A DNA stretch of 11,491 nucleotides from CADCTM01 sp049671305 (GCA_049671305.1 JBATUR010000118.1:1-11491); one strand, 5' to 3'; shown: positions 1-6,693, numbered from the stretch's first letter. Notes: a model not told the origin generated them from the letters alone. Translations and numbers: made by a program.

Positions 1-791
1 CGGGAATAAATTAACGAACAACTATCTTTATGTTCTAGACCACCAAAGCTATTATGAGTTAAATGTAGTAAGAAGAGATAGCGCTGATAAGGTAAACCAC
101 CAAAAATTTTGGCTTCCACCTCAATAATTTTCTGCGTGTCCTCAATTAACTTTTCTGGATCAAGATTTCCTTGCCCCCAAACGGCTAATTGATGAGGTTT
201 GCCCAAAACTTCAAAATTATATACTTGTTGGGAACCAATTTCAAAAGGGCTATCCACCAAAATATCAAAATCTTTTGCCTCAAAGGTATTAGTTTTACCG
301 GAAACTAAAGGTAGTGTTGTCGTGACTTGCCATTCCGGTTTAGTAATAATTTCTATTTGAATCGGTTGCTGTTCAAATCCTGGAATAAACAAAAATAGTG
401 CAGCACCATTAAAATAGCCGTGAGTTGCCTCTAAATGATTAGTTCTTACCGACAATTCATTAGCAAATACACGATAACGTACCGTTATTTTCGAGGTATT
501 TGCCGTATCAATTTGCCAATGATTTTTAGCAATTTTACAAAAAGATAATGACTGCGATTTGTCAGTCATCTCAGCCGAAAAATCTTGCAAATTTTTGGCA
601 TACTCCCGCACCAAATAAGAACCGGGAGTCCAAACAGGCATTTTCAAATTTAGTACAGATTCCTGCCAATTTTCCACCAAAAGCGTCACCTCAAATAAAT
701 GAGATTGAGGCTGTGGCATTGCTACTTGATAGTGAATAGTTGGGGCAGTGTTGGCAAAGTCAGTAGGACGAATAGTAGCAGCTTGAGTCAT
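1..791 (-). CDS. M61-family (glycyl aminopeptidase-like) peptidase, N-terminal part, cut by window edge
   Basis: The minus-strand frame from the ATG at 791 runs open for 263 codons to the window edge with no stop. It begins MTQAATIRPTDFANTAP. An in-frame TGA lies four codons upstream, so the ATG is the natural start. The first ~165 residues look like the beta-rich N-terminal domain of M61 peptidases, including a VWTPGSYLVREYAKN-type segment near residues 55-70. The segment FGGLEHKDS near residues 250-258 matches the conserved GGLEH(xx)S element that precedes the catalytic domain in this family. The zinc site HExxH would lie beyond position 1 and is not visible, so activity cannot be judged. 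Family members are metallo-aminopeptidases, often with a C-terminal PDZ domain; that part is also outside. No signal peptide is seen, so a cytoplasmic location is likely. It lies 98 bases downstream of the Crp-type regulator on the same strand. Confidence 0.88.
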   Translation of the reverse strand, partial: MTQAATIRPTDFANTAPTIHYQVAMPQPQSHLFEVTLLVENWQESVLNLKMPVWTPGSYLVREYAKNLQDFSAEMTDKSQSLSFCKIAKNHWQIDTANTSKITVRYRVFANELSVRTNHLEATHGYFNGAALFLFIPGFEQQPIQIEIITKPEWQVTTTLPLVSGKTNTFEAKDFDILVDSPFEIGSQQVYNFEVLGKPHQLAVWGQGNLDPEKLIEDTQKIIEVEAKIFGGLPYQRYLFLLHLTHNSFGGLEHKDSCSLIYS

Positions 792-827
792 GATCAGCGA
801 TCAACAATTAGCGATTAAGTTTTAAGG

Positions 828-870
828 TTAACGAATGATTAGGATATGAGGGGGAATAGTTTAACGAATG
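828..870. repeat. Pair of 10-bp direct repeats, TTAACGAATG
   Basis: TTAACGAATG occurs at 828-837 and again at 861-870, so the copies are 33 bp apart, about three helical turns. Both lie in the short gap between the Crp-type regulator and the M61 peptidase, within 80 bp upstream of the peptidase start. They could be paired protein-binding sites, but no known operator is recognised. Confidence 0.45.
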
Positions 871-889
871 TGCCAACTTTTTTTTCAGA

Positions 890-1573
890 TCAGCCTTTTG
901 ATGCCAAATGAGTTAGCTGCCGAAGATTACTCAAGCACAGTACCTGATGTACCGAATCAATTGTAATCCAGCCTTTGCTAGCGAGCTTTTCCATAATTTT
1001 GGCAGTATCTTCAACACTAATATCGGTAATATCTGCCAAGTCTTTATGAGGAATATTAAACAGTTGAGTTCCCTTACTTGTTGGTTGACCATAATTTTCA
1101 GCCAAACCAATTAAAGTATTAGCTAACTTAACAGCAGGGGGTTGATGACGGCGTTGAATGCGAACATTAGTTTGGCGGAGGCGTCTAACCATTAATTGCA
1201 ACATTCGGTGATGCAATTGCGGGTCTTTGAACAAAGTTTGAATAAAGCGTTGAGCCGAAACACTTAATAATTTTACATCGGTTAGGGCAATTACGTCCGT
1301 TGAGCGAGGAGATTCATCCAAAATTGCCATCTCACCAAAAAAATCACCCTTACCCAAAATTGCCAGCGTAAATACATCGTCGCCAAACAGGCGTCGCACT
1401 TTTACCCAACCAGAAACCACAAAGTAAACCGCATTACCCCAAGCATCTTCCATTAAAACAGCTCGCTCTGCTGGGTACTGATGCTCAACAACAACAGATA
1501 AAAGCCATTCTAAGGTTTCTGGGGTCGCTGTGTTAAACAGGGGAAAAAGCTCATTGAAAGCTTTGGTCTGCAT
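890..1573 (-). CDS. Crp/Fnr-family transcriptional regulator
   Basis: A 227-aa protein with the two-domain Crp layout and normal family length. Residues ~15-115 form a cyclic-nucleotide-binding beta-barrel with the phosphate-binding cassette FFGEMAILDESPRSTDV at about 78-94; E81, R90 and S91 are at the positions that hold the cNMP phosphate in E. coli CRP, so ligand binding is plausible. A dimerisation helix follows (~115-140), then a winged helix at ~150-222 (NIPHKDLADITDISVEDTAKIMEKLASKGWI). The recognition helix differs from the usual SRETVSR pattern: it reads SVEDTAK, keeping the glutamate but replacing the first arginine with valine and the second with lysine. The DNA target may therefore differ from a standard CRP/NtcA box. 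It lacks the cysteines of FNR-type oxygen sensors. The gene stands 166 bases downstream of pheS and 98 bases upstream of the M61 gene, all on one strand. The target genes are not known. Confidence 0.93.
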   Translation of the reverse strand: MQTKAFNELFPLFNTATPETLEWLLSVVVEHQYPAERAVLMEDAWGNAVYFVVSGWVKVRRLFGDDVFTLAILGKGDFFGEMAILDESPRSTDVIALTDVKLLSVSAQRFIQTLFKDPQLHHRMLQLMVRRLRQTNVRIQRRHQPPAVKLANTLIGLAENYGQPTSKGTQLFNIPHKDLADITDISVEDTAKIMEKLASKGWITIDSVHQVLCLSNLRQLTHLASKG

Positions 1574-1601
1574 GAAATATCTTTAAGATAAACAAGAAAT
1601 T

Positions 1602-1687
1602 AAGCAATAGAAGATTGGGCGGCAGACTTAGTATTAGCGGTGTCTTTGACTAACTATAAGCTAAGACAAAATAATCTTCTGTTGCTT
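1602..1687. repeat. Long imperfect inverted repeat between pheS and the Crp-type gene
   Basis: Arm 1 (1602-1616) and arm 2 (1673-1687) are complementary over 15 positions, the only non-Watson-Crick pair being T1608 with G1681 (a G-U wobble in plus-strand RNA, an A-C mismatch in minus-strand RNA). The 56-base loop contains a second, bulged stem: CTTAG 1627-1631 with CTAAG 1661-1665, TAT 1632-1634 with ATA 1656-1658, and TAG 1635-1637 with CTA 1650-1652. No U-run follows either arm, so it is not a standard terminator. Its role is unknown. Confidence 0.7.
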
Positions 1688-1739
1688 CCATTAGACCACA
1701 CCAAAGAGTGCTGTGTTGCCGCTACCGCCTCAATCTACT

Positions 1740-2744
1740 TTAAAACTGTCGCAAAAAGCGCAAATCACTGTTGTATAAGCGACGAATATCGTCAATTTGG
1801 TGCAGTACCATTGCAAAACGTTCCGCACCCAACCCAGCAGCAAAGCCTGTGTAAGTTTCTGGATCGTAGCCTACAGCTTTTAGTACATTGGGGTCAACCA
1901 TGCCGCAACCCATGACTTCTAGCCATTTGCCTTTCCACTGTACATCGACTTCTGCCGACGGTTCGGTAAAAGGAAAATAACTGGCACGAAAACGAATTGG
2001 CAATTCTTCACCAAACATCGCTTGCAAAAATTCCTTAATTGTGCCTTTAAGATCGGTAAAAGTTAGCCCTTCATCGACTGCCAAAAGTTCAATTTGATGG
2101 AATACGGCTGAGTGAGTAGCATCCACCGTATCTCGACGATAGACGCGACCTGGCGAAACAACCCGAATTGGTGGGTCATTAGCTTCCATGTAGCGAATTT
2201 GCACCGAAGAAGTCTGAGTCCGCAACAAGTTGCCATCTGGCAGGTAAAAGGTGTCCTGCATATCCCTTGCTGGGTGGTCAGGTGGGGTATTAAGTGCCTC
2301 AAAGTTATAGTAATCTGATTCCATTTCCGGACCATTGGAGACGGTGTAGCCCAAACCAACGAAGATATCCAAGGCTTTGTCAATGGTGCTGTTGAGGGGA
2401 TGCAGGCGTCCTTGGGGACGATAAACTCCAGGCATGGTGACATCTAGGGTTTCGGCTTCTAGTTGTGCCTGAATTTGCGCGGCTTGCAGAAATGATCGCT
2501 TTTGTTCTAATTTGTCTTGTAGTAGTTCTTTGACATCATTGGCGATCGCACCAATGCGGGGACGGTCTTCTGCTGTTAGCTTGCCCATACCCCGCAAAAC
2601 CACCGATAGCTGCCCTTTTTTGCCCAGGTAGTTGACACGTAGTTGTTCTAATTGCTCTAAAGTATCAGCAGAAGCGATCGCCTTTGTCGCTTCGGTTTTG
2701 AGTGTGGCGAGTTCAGTCTCAATCTGGTTGAGGGTCGTGGTCAT
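1740..2744 (-). CDS. pheS: Phenylalanine-tRNA ligase, alpha subunit
   Basis: A 334-aa protein, the usual length for bacterial PheS, which with PheT forms the cytoplasmic alpha2-beta2 enzyme that charges tRNA-Phe. An N-terminal coiled coil (~1-105, with NYLGKKGQLS near 38-47) is followed by the class II catalytic domain. The segment DHPARDMQDTFYL is at ~156-168. Motif 2 (GRVYRRDTVDATHSAVFHQIE) spans ~199-219 and motif 3 (GLGAERFAM) is at ~304-312. The frame stays open upstream to a TTG at 2774, but the ATG at 2744 gives the expected N-terminus, so I prefer it; no clear Shine-Dalgarno sequence precedes either. The partner pheT is not in the window, so the two genes are not adjacent here, which is common in cyanobacteria. 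Three HIP1 repeats fall in or near its 5' end. It is divergent from surE across a 221-base gap. Confidence 0.97.
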   Translation of the reverse strand: MTTTLNQIETELATLKTEATKAIASADTLEQLEQLRVNYLGKKGQLSVVLRGMGKLTAEDRPRIGAIANDVKELLQDKLEQKRSFLQAAQIQAQLEAETLDVTMPGVYRPQGRLHPLNSTIDKALDIFVGLGYTVSNGPEMESDYYNFEALNTPPDHPARDMQDTFYLPDGNLLRTQTSSVQIRYMEANDPPIRVVSPGRVYRRDTVDATHSAVFHQIELLAVDEGLTFTDLKGTIKEFLQAMFGEELPIRFRASYFPFTEPSAEVDVQWKGKWLEVMGCGMVDPNVLKAVGYDPETYTGFAAGLGAERFAMVLHQIDDIRRLYNSDLRFLRQF

Positions 2745-2785
2745 GCTAGGTAATGAGAATGGAGGTTTCAACAAACGCGATCGCT

Positions 2786-2800
2786 TGCATTTTAAATGCA
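2786..2800. promoter_or_regulatory. 15-bp palindrome upstream of pheS
   Basis: TGCATTTTAAATGCA is a perfect inverted repeat (seven-base arms around one central T) lying 42 bases upstream of the pheS ATG and directly beside a HIP1 repeat at 2777-2784. It is in the pheS leader or promoter region of the pheS/surE divergent gap. It could be an operator; no regulator is identified. Confidence 0.4.
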
Positions 2801-2965
2801 GATTATCTTTACCAGTTTACCTAGCTATAGCGATGATTCTTCTCTTGACTCTGCCAAAATCAGCAATCAATTTATGATTAACATCAACTAAAAACCAACC
2901 AAGCCAATTGGTCAGGTCAAGTTAAAATCAAACAACCGATTATTCAGTGCCGCTACACAACAAGA

Positions 2966-3772
2966 ATGAAACTGCTGATCAGCAACGACGATGGTATCTT
3001 TTCCCTTGGTGTCCGCACCCTCGCCAACACTCTTGCCGAAGCCGGTCACGAGGTTACTGTTGTCTGCCCTGACCGAGAGCGATCTGCTACTGGTCACGGT
3101 TTGACGCTTCATGACCCAATTCGTGCCGAGATTGTAACAGGCATTTTTCACCCCAGTGTGATTGCTTGGTCTTGTTCTGGAACTCCTGCCGATTGCGTGA
3201 AACTAGCCCTTGGCGCTTTACTTGACAAATCACCCGACTTTGTGCTATCCGGAATCAATCACGGCTCCAACTTGGGGACAGATATTTTGTACTCTGGCAC
3301 AGTTTCCGCAGCGATGGAGGGCATGATTGAAGGCATTCCTAGTGTGGCATTTAGTTTATCTAGCTATACCTCCCAAGAATTTGAAGCTGCAGGCAAGTTT
3401 GCCAAAAGCTTGGTAGCTCAATTGTGCCAGCAACCGCTACCCGCCGCGCTGTTGCTCAATGTCAATGTGCCGCCTGTGAAATCAGAAGAAATTGCTGGGG
3501 TAAAAGTTACCCGTCAAGGCATTCGTCGTTACATCGATACCTTTGAAAAACGAGTTGATCCACGGGGCAAGACTTATTATTGGTTAGCCGGAGAAGTTGT
3601 GCAAGATCTCGAACAACCAGGACATCTCCATCTTCCGGATGATGTGCCAACAGACGTGCAGGCAATTCGCGACAAATACATTAGCGTTACACCACTGCAA
3701 TATAATCTTACCGACCCGGCGGGTGTTGATAGTTTGCAGCAATTCATGGCACAACCGCAATTTCTCACTTAA
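2966..3772 (+). CDS. surE: 5'/3'-nucleotidase SurE
   Basis: A 268-aa protein of the SurE acid phosphatase family, which dephosphorylates nucleoside 5'- and 3'-monophosphates in a metal-dependent reaction in the cytoplasm. The N-terminus MKLLISNDDGI carries the metal-binding pair D8 and D9. S40 (PDRERSATGHG) and N98 (SGINHGSNLGTDILYSGTVSAAMEG, ~95-119) complete the metal and phosphate site, and SGTPADCVKLAL at ~71-82 is the other family signature. Length is normal, with the C-terminal dimerisation extension present. The start is the ATG whose product begins with the invariant MKLLISNDDG block; no strong Shine-Dalgarno sequence is visible. It is divergent from pheS and ends 41 bases from the convergent HD-GYP-like gene. 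All catalytic residues I can check are intact. Confidence 0.97.
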   Translation: MKLLISNDDGIFSLGVRTLANTLAEAGHEVTVVCPDRERSATGHGLTLHDPIRAEIVTGIFHPSVIAWSCSGTPADCVKLALGALLDKSPDFVLSGINHGSNLGTDILYSGTVSAAMEGMIEGIPSVAFSLSSYTSQEFEAAGKFAKSLVAQLCQQPLPAALLLNVNVPPVKSEEIAGVKVTRQGIRRYIDTFEKRVDPRGKTYYWLAGEVVQDLEQPGHLHLPDDVPTDVQAIRDKYISVTPLQYNLTDPAGVDSLQQFMAQPQFLT

Positions 3773-3813
3773 CTTAAATTTATCCAAAAGAAATCGGGTA
3801 TTTTTGGTGCCGT

Positions 3814-4422
3814 TTAACTGCCACCGCCTTTATAGTAAAGCTCCAGAAATCGGAAAAACTTTTCGCAAAGTTCCGGATCTCTAGCTCCTGCTTGCATTTC
3901 TTTGGTGATTTCTTCCATAGCTTGCATCCAGTAGGGGCGATCGCTTTGTGGTTCATTAGTTTTGCGCCTGAGTCGCTTGCTAATAATGGCATCTGCCACA
4001 TTTACCAATTGGAAAACCTGGACAATAAAGGGAATTTTTTCACCACTCAAACCATCAGGATAGCCTGTACCGTTCAGCTTTTCTTGATGAGAACGTACTA
4101 AAGGAGCAAATTCTTGCAGTATCGGTAATTGATTACAAATCGACTCCGAGACTTCTGGATATTCACGAATTTTGACCCACTCTTGTTCAGTCAAAAAAGT
4201 CGGTTTGAGCAAAATTGCGTCAGGAATAGCAATTTTTCCTAAGCCATGACAGTAGCTCAAAAAAGTCAGTTGACGCATTTGCTCTTGATCTAATTTCAAC
4301 CAGCGTGCCAAGTTGAGGCACATAGTTCGTAATCTATAGCACCTTAAACCTGCCTGGAGGTTACGTGCCAACTGGATTTGCTCAAGAAAACTTAAAATTT
4401 CAGCATCGCCGGGACGAAGCAT
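3814..4422 (-). CDS. Degenerate HD-GYP-domain protein, probable pseudoenzyme
   Basis: A 202-aa protein that is essentially one HD-GYP domain, the fold of c-di-GMP phosphodiesterases, with no receiver or sensor domain. Overall match is good: LGKIAIPDAILLKP at ~61-74, EWVKIREYPE at ~81-90, GTGYPDGLSGEKIPF at ~118-132, and VADAIISKR at ~142-150. The metal ligands are mostly gone. The first His of the family (HSxRV) is Y29, the HD pair is H59-G60, the HPxxG histidine is Y88, the HH pair is H112-Q113, and the late Asp ligand is N141. Only H59 and H112 remain, while the GYP loop is intact. Hydrolysis of c-di-GMP therefore looks unlikely; a binding or scaffolding role is an inference. Upstream on the same strand is hflX, 198 bases away with a candidate terminator between; surE is convergent downstream. 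Confidence 0.88.
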   Translation of the reverse strand: MLRPGDAEILSFLEQIQLARNLQAGLRCYRLRTMCLNLARWLKLDQEQMRQLTFLSYCHGLGKIAIPDAILLKPTFLTEQEWVKIREYPEVSESICNQLPILQEFAPLVRSHQEKLNGTGYPDGLSGEKIPFIVQVFQLVNVADAIISKRLRRKTNEPQSDRPYWMQAMEEITKEMQAGARDPELCEKFFRFLELYYKGGGS

Positions 4423-4508
4423 TAACGTTGAACTTAACTCAATAAAGAAACTTGATTTGTAATATAGACAAAAGCGATCGCTTTTTCCTATATTTTTGGA
4501 CTAACTTT

Positions 4509-4540
4509 CAGAAAAATCTTTGGCTTGCCAGGTTTTTCTG
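4509..4540 (-). terminator. AT-rich hairpin between hflX and the HD-GYP-like gene
   Basis: CAGAAAAA (4509-4516) and TTTTTCTG (4533-4540) are perfect 8-bp complements enclosing a small inner palindrome, TGGC at 4521-4524 with GCCA at 4527-4530. The A- and T-rich outer arms would place a U-rich run at the end of the stem in either direction. It is about 80 bases past the hflX stop and could end hflX transcription, possibly in both directions. There is no long U-run beyond the stem, so the call is tentative. Confidence 0.4.
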
Positions 4541-4620
4541 CTTTGACACAGCAATCCTGCTCTTTATTTTACTCCCAAAGTCAGATTTTTTAGTTAAACC
4601 AAAACCATTTTGCAACTAAT

Positions 4621-6225
4621 CTAACTAGGATTGAGGGCATATTGAACTAACTGAGCCAATTTTTGCCGCAGAGTTTCCAATCCCAGGCGCTGACTTGCAG
4701 AAATAAACACAGCTTGCGGAAATTCTTCTTGAGCTAGCGCCAAAGTATCACTATCCACCTGGTCAATCTTATTAAACGCCACCAAAATCGGTCCTGGTTT
4801 AACGGGCATTTCTCCCAAAATCGACATGACAGAACGAATCTGACTTTGCCAAGCTTCATGAGATAAATCCACCAAATGCAATAAAGCTTCAGCTTCCGTC
4901 ACTTCTTCTAAGGTAGCGCGGAACGAGTCGAGCAAAGGTGGCGGCAATTCATGAATAAATCCGACAGTATCAGTAATCAAAATCGAAGTTGCCTCACCCG
5001 TAACCCCATTAGTAATCGGCAGTCGTCTGGTAGTTGGGTCAAGGGTAGCAAATAATTGGTCGGCGGTGTAAACTTCGGCATTAGTAAGAGTATTTAACAA
5101 CGTGGACTTGCCAGCATTGGTATATCCCACAACTGCTACCGATGGCACTTCCTGTTGCTGACGTTTCTGCCGCATTCGTGAGCGATGAGCTTGCAACTGG
5201 TTAACTTCTTGTTGTAGGCGGGTAATACGGCGTCCGATGGCACGGCGCTCGGTTTCTAGCTTGGTTTCACCAGGACCACGAGTACCAATACCGCCGCCTA
5301 AGCGTGACATGGCTTTACCACGACCGGTCAGGCGAGGCATCATGTATTCTAGTTGTGCCAGTTCGACTTGTAGTTTACCTGCTCTAGATTGAGCGCGTTG
5401 GGCGAAAATATCCAGAATGACTTCGGTACGGTCTACCACACTAACGCCAATTTGTCCTTCTAGGTTACGAATTTGGGCGGGTGAGAGGTCGCGGTCAAAG
5501 ACGACGAGGTTAGCACCGATAGTTTGGACAGTGAGGGCGATTTCTTGGACTTTACCGGCACCGACGACAGTTTGAGGATGAGGACGCGATCGCTTTTGGC
5601 GCATTGTTTGCAAAACTACTCCGCCTGCTGTTTCCACCAAACGAGAGATTTCTGTTAAACCGTCTTCAAAGCGCGTTTTGGTTAAGTCATCGGTCATCAA
5701 GCCAAATATTAGTACTCTATCTTGCTCAATGTCTTTGGCATCTGCCGGTTGAAAGATAAATTCTCGGCTAAACTCAGCTTCGATACCTTCTACCAAGTCC
5801 AGAAAATCCTGCTTGCTGAGGGCGTCCAAGCTTAGGGGAGGCGATAAAGTCCAGCTCAAGCCAAAGCTAGCGGGTTGCAAACTGTTATCTTGAGTTGGCA
5901 GACTTGGCTCTTTAGGAGGAATTAGGTGAGCCAGGTAGGTTTCTTTGATGTAACCTGTCGCACCGCCACCGCGCCGTTCAAAGCCTGATTCGGTAATATT
6001 TATAACCACCAAGGCATCTAGTCGCTGAATTGCCATAGCAGTTAAGGTGGCTTCTTTGGGGCTTTCTGGCTTAAGTTGGGTGGCGAGGCAGCGAATGCCA
6101 CAGAGTCGTTCTACGCCGTAGCGGGGTAGTTCTTGCAGCGGAATTTTGGTCTGTGTCGGCGTACCAACTCCAACTCGAATCACCTGTCCGCGACGATTTA
6201 GGTAGACACACAGGGGCTGCTTCAT
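4621..6225 (-). CDS. hflX: GTPase HflX (long form); coordinates from first ATG
   Basis: HflX is a translation-associated GTPase that binds the large ribosomal subunit and can split stalled ribosomes. From the first ATG the product is 534 aa. Residues 1-165 are an N-terminal extension typical of the long form (CVYLNRRGQVIRVGVG at 6-21). The HflX N-domain follows at ~170-285 (VLIFGLMTDDL, VVGAGKVQEI, VVFDRDLSPAQIRNLE), then the glycine-rich element GGGIGTRGPGETKLETERR at ~310-328 and a helical linker. The G domain has G1 GYTNAGKS (367-374), G3 DTVGF (419-423), G4 NKID (485-488) and G5 SAS (509-511), all intact. The open frame continues with HflX-like sequence for 47 more codons to about 6366, as described in the separate entry, so the real protein may be ~581 aa. 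Neighbours are unrelated in function. Confidence 0.95.
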   Translation of the reverse strand: MKQPLCVYLNRRGQVIRVGVGTPTQTKIPLQELPRYGVERLCGIRCLATQLKPESPKEATLTAMAIQRLDALVVINITESGFERRGGGATGYIKETYLAHLIPPKEPSLPTQDNSLQPASFGLSWTLSPPLSLDALSKQDFLDLVEGIEAEFSREFIFQPADAKDIEQDRVLIFGLMTDDLTKTRFEDGLTEISRLVETAGGVVLQTMRQKRSRPHPQTVVGAGKVQEIALTVQTIGANLVVFDRDLSPAQIRNLEGQIGVSVVDRTEVILDIFAQRAQSRAGKLQVELAQLEYMMPRLTGRGKAMSRLGGGIGTRGPGETKLETERRAIGRRITRLQQEVNQLQAHRSRMRQKRQQQEVPSVAVVGYTNAGKSTLLNTLTNAEVYTADQLFATLDPTTRRLPITNGVTGEATSILITDTVGFIHELPPPLLDSFRATLEEVTEAEALLHLVDLSHEAWQSQIRSVMSILGEMPVKPGPILVAFNKIDQVDSDTLALAQEEFPQAVFISASQRLGLETLRQKLAQLVQYALNPS

Positions 6226-6366
6226 ATCAGCACTAATCGCTGCCAGTCGCTGGGCAAACTCTGGCGTGGTTAAGCGATCGCCTGGGATACGTTGTTGATA
6301 CAGCTTTTGAAGCTGTCTGAGCTGGCTGGACTTAAGACCTTGAAGATTGCCGTAAATAGTCTCGAT
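6226..6366 (-). other. hflX: In-frame N-terminal extension of hflX lacking a standard start codon
   Basis: Upstream of the annotated ATG the same frame reads ETIYGNLQGLKSSQL, then LYQQRIPGDRLTTPEFAQRL and AAISAD into MKQPL. From memory this is the usual N-terminus of long HflX proteins (GNLxGLK, RRxPxDxLxTPE). The frame closes at a TGA (6382-6384); between it and the ATG at 6225 there is no ATG, GTG or TTG. The codon where the family usually starts (M before ETIYGN) is ATC at 6364-6366. GAGGTG at 6378-6383 could be a ribosome-binding site, 11 bases before that ATC. Confidence 0.7.
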
Positions 6367-6399
6367 AGGCTGTCTTACACCTCAAACTTTATTGCATCT

Positions 6400-6405
6400 A
6401 TTTTA
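6400..6405 (-). promoter_or_regulatory. Candidate hflX -10 box
   Basis: TAAAAT on the minus strand lies 16 bases before the GAGGTG motif and 33 bases before the ATC at 6366. It would give a very short leader ending at the non-ATG start, which fits translation beginning near 6366. No good -35 box is seen 17 bp upstream, so this is weak. Confidence 0.3.
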
Positions 6406-6544
6406 CAAAGATTGCGGGCAATGATGGGAACAGATTAGGGGGTAATATCCGTCTTGTTTGGAAGAGGGCAATGGGAATGTGGCGATCAAGAGAGGAGTGG
6501 CTAGAGGCACTGGTAAGCAGCTTCTGGCATGAGGAGAACGAGGA

Positions 6545-6575
6545 AATTTGAGTTATTTAAGTCACAACTCAAATT
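6545..6575. repeat. Perfect 10-bp inverted repeat
   Basis: AATTTGAGTT (6545-6554) and AACTCAAATT (6566-6575) are perfect complements around an 11-base loop. Neither side is followed by a T-run, so it is not a standard terminator. It lies about 180 bases upstream of hflX and 300 bases upstream of the small plus-strand genes; an operator or RNA hairpin is possible. Confidence 0.55.
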
Positions 6576-6615
6576 CTATAGCTCTATTTGGAGATCAATT
6601 CATCACAGTATCTAA

Positions 6616-6658
6616 GAAAAAAAGCCAGAACTAAGGGCTTTCTTGACCAGCTCTGGCT
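6616..6658 (-). terminator. Rho-independent terminator on the minus strand
   Basis: Read on the minus strand, AGCCAGA (6658-6652) pairs with TCTGGCT (6629-6623) around a 22-base loop, and the second arm runs directly into seven Ts (6623-6617). This is the normal layout of an intrinsic terminator. No minus-strand gene lies directly upstream: the nearest is the receiver-domain gene, which ends at 7735, 1.1 kb away. The plus-strand reading has no U-run. Confidence 0.6.
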
Positions 6659-6664
6659 CTACAA

Positions 6665-6693
6665 TTTCTATGTTGTCTTTCAAATGGTGTCAA
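6665..6693 (-). promoter_or_regulatory. Candidate sigma-70 promoter on the minus strand
   Basis: On the minus strand a consensus -35 box TTGACA (6693-6688) is followed after exactly 17 bp by TAGAAA (6670-6665), which matches four of six bases of TATAAT. A start about seven bases on would be near 6658, the first base of the terminator stem. The product would be a very short RNA of roughly 45 nt. Confidence 0.45.

Noticed and set aside
548..739. Plus-strand 63-codon frame opposite the M61 gene
   Set aside because: The minus-strand M61 frame is open for 263 codons with family motifs; this is its antisense shadow.
1740..2877. Open frames overlapping pheS on both strands (for example 2063-2443 minus, 1640-1915 plus, 2632-2877 plus)
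   Set aside because: They lie in other frames over a well-supported pheS, have no recognisable motifs, and are shadows of its codon use.
3784..3807. CCAAAA/TTTTGG stem between surE and the HD-GYP-like gene as a bidirectional terminator
   Set aside because: Only six A/T-rich pairs and no U-run on either side; too weak to call.
3577..4101. Short open frames over the end of surE and over the HD-GYP-like gene
   Set aside because: They overlap confident genes in other frames and have compositions unlike real proteins.
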